Source: Treponema_I sp045616125
Lineage (GTDB): Bacteria > Spirochaetota > Spirochaetia > Treponematales > Treponemataceae
Assembly: GCA_045616125.1 (NCBI GenBank)
Contig: JAZLGC010000056.1
Location: 42,702-106,701, forward strand
Reading direction: 5' to 3'
DNA length: 64,000 bases
In this document: positions 59,113 through 64,000 of the stretch, piece by piece
How positions within the stretch are numbered: the first letter of the stretch is position 1
How the letters are laid out: every line of letters begins with the position of its first letter
Program-made: the position numbers and the translations under genes
Notes under the pieces: model-generated
Told to the model about the DNA's origin: nothing
Database searches by the model: none
The model's input: the letters and a program-made list of their open reading frames with translations, nothing else

Positions 59113-60015
59113 ATGATTCAGGATATTGCCCCATACCAGCTTGATAACCAGTGGAAGGTCACGCAACCCGCCGATGATGACTATGTCATGATGTTCAGTA
59201 AAGGGTGCGTCATGGCCCGCACTGCTGACACCCCAGACTCGCTGGCATTCCCTACTGTCCGTGAGGTTCTGGCAGCGGGCGGTGAACGTGAACAGCTGCG
59301 CTATCTTTTTTCCATTACCGACACCAGCGCTTCTGCTGACACCAGGTCAGCAGCCACCAGCACAATTTCAGCCGCCACTCAAAACTACTTTCTGCTCCGT
59401 GCTCCTGACCTGCAGCTTTCCGGCTTTGCCTTTACTGATCTTCGGCAGATTCGCGATACTCCCACTGATGACATGTACAAAATCATGGCTATGATGACGG
59501 CTAAGCACCTGGATGACTGGTACCGCGATACCCAATTCTGCGGACGCTGCGGCTGCCGTACCCGCCATTCTGAGCGGGAACGGGCCATGATTTGCACTGA
59601 TGAAAACTGCGGCTACACCATGTACCCCCGCATTATGCCGGCTGTTATTGTAGGCGTAACCAACGGCGATAAACTGCTTCTGACAAAATACCGCACCGGC
59701 TTTGGCCACAACGCTCTGATTGCCGGCTTTACGGAAATCGGCGAGACTCTGGAAGAAACCGTAGCCCGCGAGGTTATGGAAGAAGCCGGCCTTCACGTAA
59801 AGAACATCCGCTACTACAAGTCGCAGCCCTGGGGCCTTGCCAACGATATTCTTGCCGGCTACTGGTGCGACGTTGACGGCGATACCACTATCCGCATGGA
59901 CGCAAACGAGCTGAAGGAAGCCCACTGGGTGGAGCGGAAAGATATTGTGCTGCAGCCGTCCAATGTCAGTCTGACTAATGAGATGATGTCAAAGTTTAAG
60001 AATTCGGCCGACTGA
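59113..60015 (+). CDS. nudC: NADH pyrophosphatase (NudC-like Nudix hydrolase)
   Basis: A 300-residue enzyme that splits NAD(H) to NMN(H) and AMP and, in E. coli, removes NAD caps from RNA. A zinc ribbon (CGRCGCRT and CTDENCGYTMYPR) precedes the Nudix box GFTEIGETLEETVAREVMEEAG. The NudC-specific SQPW element is present as YKSQPWGLAND, slightly divergent from SQPWPFP. The start at 59113 has AAAGGAG 6 nt upstream. It follows the redox unit but behind a terminator. Its last 20 bp overlap the 3' end of the convergent ankyrin gene. Confidence 0.9.
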   Translation: MIQDIAPYQLDNQWKVTQPADDDYVMMFSKGCVMARTADTPDSLAFPTVREVLAAGGEREQLRYLFSITDTSASADTRSAATSTISAATQNYFLLRAPDLQLSGFAFTDLRQIRDTPTDDMYKIMAMMTAKHLDDWYRDTQFCGRCGCRTRHSERERAMICTDENCGYTMYPRIMPAVIVGVTNGDKLLLTKYRTGFGHNALIAGFTEIGETLEETVAREVMEEAGLHVKNIRYYKSQPWGLANDILAGYWCDVDGDTTIRMDANELKEAHWVERKDIVLQPSNVSLTNEMMSKFKNSAD

Positions 60016-62563
60016 CGCCCATCTGGGCCCGATTCAGACGGTCGGCTTCTAAGGCGGCTTCCGGATAGTCACGGCGGAACATTTCCAGAACCTTTGTAGA
60101 ACCGAACGCCATGGCTCTATCCATGAAGATACTGATCCAGCCGCTGTCTGATACGCCTAAGGGCATAGTAGGATTTGCCCCCGCTTCCAGCAGCATCCGG
60201 CTTAATTCGGGGTTATCAATTTCAGCAGCAAAATAGAGAGCCGTACAGCCAGTTCCATCGGGGCAGGCCTTGATAAACGCATCCACATCATCCATCTGTG
60301 AAATCAAATATCTGATGATTTCAAACAGTTCCCGTTCCCTCCGTTTCCACGTGCCTTCCTCCCCGATATACCAGGCCTCGTACCACTTCCAGAAATCCGG
60401 TATTTCATCTGCCATTTCGCAGATTACCCGTTGGATTAACTGTTCCCATTCCCGTTTTTCGGTTTCAGTAATGCCGGGAGCTGCATATTTCTGGTAATTG
60501 ATGTAGTCCCCATTTTCATTCAGCATCAGCATTCTATTAAAGCTTTTCTCTGGATCATACAGATGACTGTAATACATCAGAGCTTCGTACAATGGCGAAA
60601 CCTCATCGGGTCCGATAATGGCATTCTGAATATCAAATCCTTTTTCAACCAATGCCTTCACAATATCAAGATCACCTGTCCAGAACGCAATCTGCAGGGT
60701 ATGAAAGGACGATTTTCCTGTTTCCCTGAAACTTTCCAAAGTACACTTCTCAATAATCCGCATAATGAGTGCTTTGTAGCGGGCTTCCTTTTCTGTAAAC
60801 TGCACCCGTTGTTCAGTCTGCAGCTTTTCGGCATCGATAAAACGGAAGTACTTGTACATGGTCAGGGCTTCCATTAATGCATTGGACCCTACGTCGCTGA
60901 TATCATCAATAAGAAGATGTTCAAAGGGAACGGATCCTTCTGCTATTCCCAGCCAGTTTTCTGCCAGATCAAGGAATCGGTCTTCCTTGGGGCCGTGGAG
61001 CATGCACAGAGCCAGAGGAGGATACAGTTTTCCGCTGGTCCAGGGATATTTCCGCTGGATACTGGTTGTAATCCGCGGGTCATCACTGTCAGTCCGCCGG
61101 GCTAAGTTGGCGTATGCCTCATTCAACTCTTTCTGTGAAGATTCTTGTACATCACCCGTACGACGCCTTCCCCAAGCCAGATCAATGTCATTCTGAAACC
61201 GTTTAAAGGCTTTTTTACTATCCATGTGCATGGCAGGTGAAAAAGTCTGCCAGAACAATTCATACCGGTAGAAAAACTCAGTAAATGCCTGGTCTGCTGT
61301 TTTGTCAAAAAGGTTCAGGGCATAGCCATAGTTCCAGTATTTTTTGGCACCTTTCCCAACTGGTGAGGTATCCTGTTTGTTCGGATCCATGGCTTTTCGT
61401 ACTTTGTCAGTATTTGCTTCGGTGTACAGACAGAGAATGGAGGCCTGTTTCAGAAATTCGTACAGATACCCGCCTGCATAGTGCCGTCCGTCTTCAAAGG
61501 CTTTTGCATAATAGTTTTTTGCACCGGCAAAGTTTTCTTTTGCAACTTCAATCCATCCTTTGAACCAGTTTTCAAAGAACAGAGCAGAGTCAGGGGAGTG
61601 TTCCCGGATATCCGCAATAAGGGCTGCCGTCTGCTGTGCATCGTTCTTGTAATGATACTGCCGGAAAATGGCATCGCAGGCAGTTTTAGTCGCAGATAAC
61701 GTATGTACTATCTGTTCTGCCGGCATGCTGTACAAATCTTTAAAGGTATCGTTCCCGGTAGTGATGAATTGCTCTGCAGCATCTTTTACCTGCTGCAGTT
61801 CGGCTTCAGAAAAACCTGCAACCTGTTTTAAAGCATTGCGCACATTGTTTTTCATCCATACCAGCAGCATCCAGTGGGCTGTAGCTTCATCGATACTGGA
61901 AACCACGGAAAAAATGCTCTTGAAATTTGCCCAGCCGGGATTTTTGCCTTCTTTCCGCATATGGTAAAAGATTTTCTCAAATTTCTCGTTATCATCAGCC
62001 CCAGGATTACAGATGGTATACACCTGTTCCCAGCCGGGGAATGATTCCACGGTGGCAAGGACTTCACATAACTCCCGATACAGTTCATCAGCGGGCCGGA
62101 GCAGGTAGAGAAAATCTTCCTTCAACATACCGGGGGTATGAAGGGCGTCGGAAAGATGCAGGTGTAAAAGCTGTACCCAGGTGTATTTCTGGGGAAGCTC
62201 GGGTGGAATAGATGAAAAGATACGCAGCAGGGTAGGGTACAGTGTAATAATCTCTTTTAAAGCCAGTTCCGGGGCGCCAAAGTCAGTGATAAACCTTGCA
62301 GCACAACCGTTGATGAAAAATCCCAGATCTTCACTGTTCCCTTCATGATACGCAAGTTCTTCGTAATCAATGTCCTTTTCTTTGTAGAGGCGGTTCAGTT
62401 TTTTACCAAAGGATTCAACAGACAGAATGTCCGTGGGCCACTGGTTCTTGCGACACTGGTCAAGATAGGCGTCAACGTAGTCAAGAATCACGTCTTCTCC
62501 CAGTGCTTTGACAATGAATTCCCAGATCTTCCCCGGTTTGATGTTTCCTGTAACCTCTTTCAT
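59996..62563 (-). CDS. Large helical solenoid protein with C-terminal ankyrin-like repeats
   Basis: An 855-residue soluble protein with no recognised enzymatic motif. Most of it is helical and TPR/HEAT-like in feel: WFKGWIEVAKENFAGAKNYYAKAFEDG resembles a TPR unit. Ankyrin-like units are visible near 625-660 (FHTLQIAFWTGDLDIVKALVEKGFDI) and 780-815 (TGCTALYFAAEIDNPELSRMLLEAGANP). It is Trp- and Tyr-rich. The start overlaps the stop of the VWA gene by one base (TGATG), so it is the last gene of the J-domain/VWA unit. A scaffold or adaptor role in a protein complex is likely, but no family could be named. Confidence 0.65.
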   Translation of the reverse strand: MKEVTGNIKPGKIWEFIVKALGEDVILDYVDAYLDQCRKNQWPTDILSVESFGKKLNRLYKEKDIDYEELAYHEGNSEDLGFFINGCAARFITDFGAPELALKEIITLYPTLLRIFSSIPPELPQKYTWVQLLHLHLSDALHTPGMLKEDFLYLLRPADELYRELCEVLATVESFPGWEQVYTICNPGADDNEKFEKIFYHMRKEGKNPGWANFKSIFSVVSSIDEATAHWMLLVWMKNNVRNALKQVAGFSEAELQQVKDAAEQFITTGNDTFKDLYSMPAEQIVHTLSATKTACDAIFRQYHYKNDAQQTAALIADIREHSPDSALFFENWFKGWIEVAKENFAGAKNYYAKAFEDGRHYAGGYLYEFLKQASILCLYTEANTDKVRKAMDPNKQDTSPVGKGAKKYWNYGYALNLFDKTADQAFTEFFYRYELFWQTFSPAMHMDSKKAFKRFQNDIDLAWGRRRTGDVQESSQKELNEAYANLARRTDSDDPRITTSIQRKYPWTSGKLYPPLALCMLHGPKEDRFLDLAENWLGIAEGSVPFEHLLIDDISDVGSNALMEALTMYKYFRFIDAEKLQTEQRVQFTEKEARYKALIMRIIEKCTLESFRETGKSSFHTLQIAFWTGDLDIVKALVEKGFDIQNAIIGPDEVSPLYEALMYYSHLYDPEKSFNRMLMLNENGDYINYQKYAAPGITETEKREWEQLIQRVICEMADEIPDFWKWYEAWYIGEEGTWKRRERELFEIIRYLISQMDDVDAFIKACPDGTGCTALYFAAEIDNPELSRMLLEAGANPTMPLGVSDSGWISIFMDRAMAFGSTKVLEMFRRDYPEAALEADRLNRAQMGVSRPNS

Positions 62564-63495
62564 CAGCGTGCCTCAATCATCAGTCTATGTGACATTGCTT
62601 CAAGTTTACGTGATTCTGCCTTTTTGGCAACTGCAATCAGCTTCAGTCTGGCCGGTTCCTTTGCAAAGCGCTTTTCCAGTTCATCAAGGCGTCCGGCATC
62701 TTTTGCTGCGGCTGCCAGAATAATGTCAGTCAGTTCGTCGATGCGGGAAACAGAGATTGCCATGCCGCCGGTAACATTGGCAATCCAGGAGAAAAATGAC
62801 TGACTGTGCAGATACTCAAAGTGTTCTGAAAAATCCCCATATGCAGCAGGGGTAACTGACTGCAGGTCAGCGCAGTCGCTGCAGTACACGGTATTCAGTG
62901 TAACCTGTTTTTCATACAGTTTCCTGGTGATGGTAAAAAAGTCATGCTGATAGGGGCACTGAGAAACCGGGTGGCAGCTGGCATCGCCAAAAAGAACGAC
63001 TGAACGATGATGGCCGGCCCGCCAGGAGATAGTCTCAAGAATGTCATGCAGGGCATCTTCTACGGCCTCGTCTTCATCGCCGCCATACCCGGTAGGTGTG
63101 TTTTCAATGAATGAAATCAGTTTCTGCGTATTGGTGGTGGGTTGGCAGACGGTGGTGATGTAGGGATCTCCACTACCATGGTCCAGATAAAAGATGATGC
63201 CGATTTTCAGATTTGTGATAAGACCGAAAAGGTTCTGGCATAATTCCTTCATCTTGCATTTCAAAAGGGTGTGATAGGCACTCATGGAACCGGTCAGGTC
63301 ACCGCACAGAATAAGATCAAGTCCTGCGTATTTTTTCTGTACCTGCTCTGAAAGGGGCGTCCGTTTGCCGGAGCTGCTTTCGGTGATGATTTTTGCAGCG
63401 GCCGATTTCTGTACCAGATTCAGACTGGTAAGTGCCGGGCTGTGCTTTGTTTGTGCCAATGCGGGCAGGTTAATGATAGTACTGTCTTTTGTCAT
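62563..63495 (-). CDS. von Willebrand factor A domain protein
   Basis: A 310-residue soluble protein. The VWA domain (about 58-270) has the MIDAS motif in LILCGDLTGSMSAY (the common D-x-T-G-S-M variant), a TGYGGDEDEAVEDALHDIL segment like that in VWA domains of alpha-kinase-type proteins, and VVLFGDASCH with a further metal-site Asp. A basic helical tail ends the protein (LEKRFAKEPARLKLIAVAKKAESRK). Such domains assemble metal-dependent complexes. It overlaps the J-domain gene by 4 nt and the solenoid gene by 1 nt. Confidence 0.85.
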   Translation of the reverse strand: MTKDSTIINLPALAQTKHSPALTSLNLVQKSAAAKIITESSSGKRTPLSEQVQKKYAGLDLILCGDLTGSMSAYHTLLKCKMKELCQNLFGLITNLKIGIIFYLDHGSGDPYITTVCQPTTNTQKLISFIENTPTGYGGDEDEAVEDALHDILETISWRAGHHRSVVLFGDASCHPVSQCPYQHDFFTITRKLYEKQVTLNTVYCSDCADLQSVTPAAYGDFSEHFEYLHSQSFFSWIANVTGGMAISVSRIDELTDIILAAAAKDAGRLDELEKRFAKEPARLKLIAVAKKAESRKLEAMSHRLMIEAR

Positions 63496-64000
63496 GCGGC
63501 TTCTCCTTTACATCCTTTTTTTGTCCGTTCCAGAAGGATTTCTTTTGCTTTGTTGATTTCGCGGATTTTCTGTTCTGCTTGGGCTTTTTCTTCATCGCTG
63601 GCATCGGTAAAGCGGTCTGGATGATATTGTTTTGCCTTACGGCGATGTGCCTTTTTGATATCTGATTCCGATGCGTCAGGACTGAGGCCCAGAATGTCGT
63701 AGTATTTCGACGTGTCGTCTTCTCTGGATGCATCAGATTCGGTGGATGTTTCGGTACTGTCGGAAGTTCCTGCGCCAGTTGACCATGCATTCAGAACCTG
63801 CAGCAGCAGTTCGTAGTTTTTGCAGCTGGCAAGACCAAACAGAATATTCCGGTAACATTCGGAAAACTCCCAGGATTTCATGTTTTTGTCAGCGGTTACC
63901 AGGCATTCTTCAATGTAGGTAAGCCAGTCATGTACCAGACTGCTGATGCCGTTTTCTGCAGCGTGTTCAGTAACAGCCTGATAATTGGCCTGAAGCTGGG
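63492..64000 (-). CDS. J-domain protein, C-terminal part (cut by window edge)
   Basis: The frame is open from the right edge to the stop at 63492, at least 169 codons. A helical N-terminal region (including an in-frame ATG at 63881 that need not be the start) and a Ser/Thr/Asp-rich linker lead to a C-terminal J domain: KYYDILGLSPDASESDIKKAHRRKAKQYHPDRF, with the HPD tripeptide intact. It lacks Gly/Phe and zinc regions, so it is a type III J-protein that would recruit an Hsp70 to a specific client. It is translationally coupled (ATGA) to the VWA gene, so these partners are the likely clients or scaffold. Confidence 0.85.
   Translation of the reverse strand, partial: QLQANYQAVTEHAAENGISSLVHDWLTYIEECLVTADKNMKSWEFSECYRNILFGLASCKNYELLLQVLNAWSTGAGTSDSTETSTESDASREDDTSKYYDILGLSPDASESDIKKAHRRKAKQYHPDRFTDASDEEKAQAEQKIREINKAKEILLERTKKGCKGEAA

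Overview
The window looks like chromosomal DNA from a spirochaete, most likely a gut- or rumen-type Treponema. The base composition is moderate. The gene set includes lipoproteins with a spirochaete-style lipobox, a dCache chemoreceptor, tandem SpoIIE phosphatases, a free-standing DbpA-type RNA-binding protein, and complete purine (purL) and serine (serC, serA) steps that host-restricted treponemes lack. The genus is an inference from gene content; no rRNA or tRNA gene was seen.

Layout. 0-8 kb: the end of an HD-GYP protein, a CPBP-like membrane protein, a chemoreceptor and single-chain purL. 8-21 kb: a lipoprotein with two tandem CorC/HlyC proteins; a pseudouridine synthase with an omptin-type outer-membrane protease (minus strand); clpP; a UPF0158-GNAT fusion; a DbpA-RRM protein; an MBL hydrolase, miaB, LapA and SPOR proteins; a large envelope protein. 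21-30 kb: grpE-dnaK-dnaJ, then a partner-switching set (two PP2C phosphatases and a STAS protein) and a VanY lipoprotein. 30-38.6 kb: a padR/DUF2812 pair with its operators, an HD-like protein, two PIN toxin-antitoxin pairs flanking leuS, and a DUF362 ferredoxin protein. 38.7-49 kb (minus strand): a carbohydrate locus with a substrate-binding lipoprotein, two CUT1 permeases, a YesM/YesN-type two-component system, a carboxylesterase and a GH2 glycosidase. It has no transport ATPase. 49-59 kb: DUF1015, rpoN, a small island, DUF1846, rhomboid, then rex-serC-serA. 59-64 kb: nudC, converging on a J-domain / VWA / solenoid-ankyrin operon that leaves the window.

Several signals go beyond the gene list. 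(1) Good promoters sit so that transcription should start at the start codon (purL, an xre-vapC operon, a PIN toxin; probably rpoN, grpE and others), suggesting a sizeable leaderless-mRNA class. (2) A dispersed family of structured intergenic repeats has at least four copies, two of them bounded by terminal inverted repeats, with a conserved loop inside a covarying stem. (3) Short palindromic repeats are inserted in frame in purL and leuS. (4) The segment after rpoN is flanked by two copies of the rpoN 3' end that differ only at synonymous positions, and it carries the collapsed remnant of an MmeI-like restriction-modification gene plus an AlbA_2 ATPase. (5) Two perfect Rex operators frame the rex promoter, upstream of serine-biosynthesis genes. 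(6) The J-domain/VWA/ankyrin operon at the right edge is the best candidate here for an undescribed protein system.
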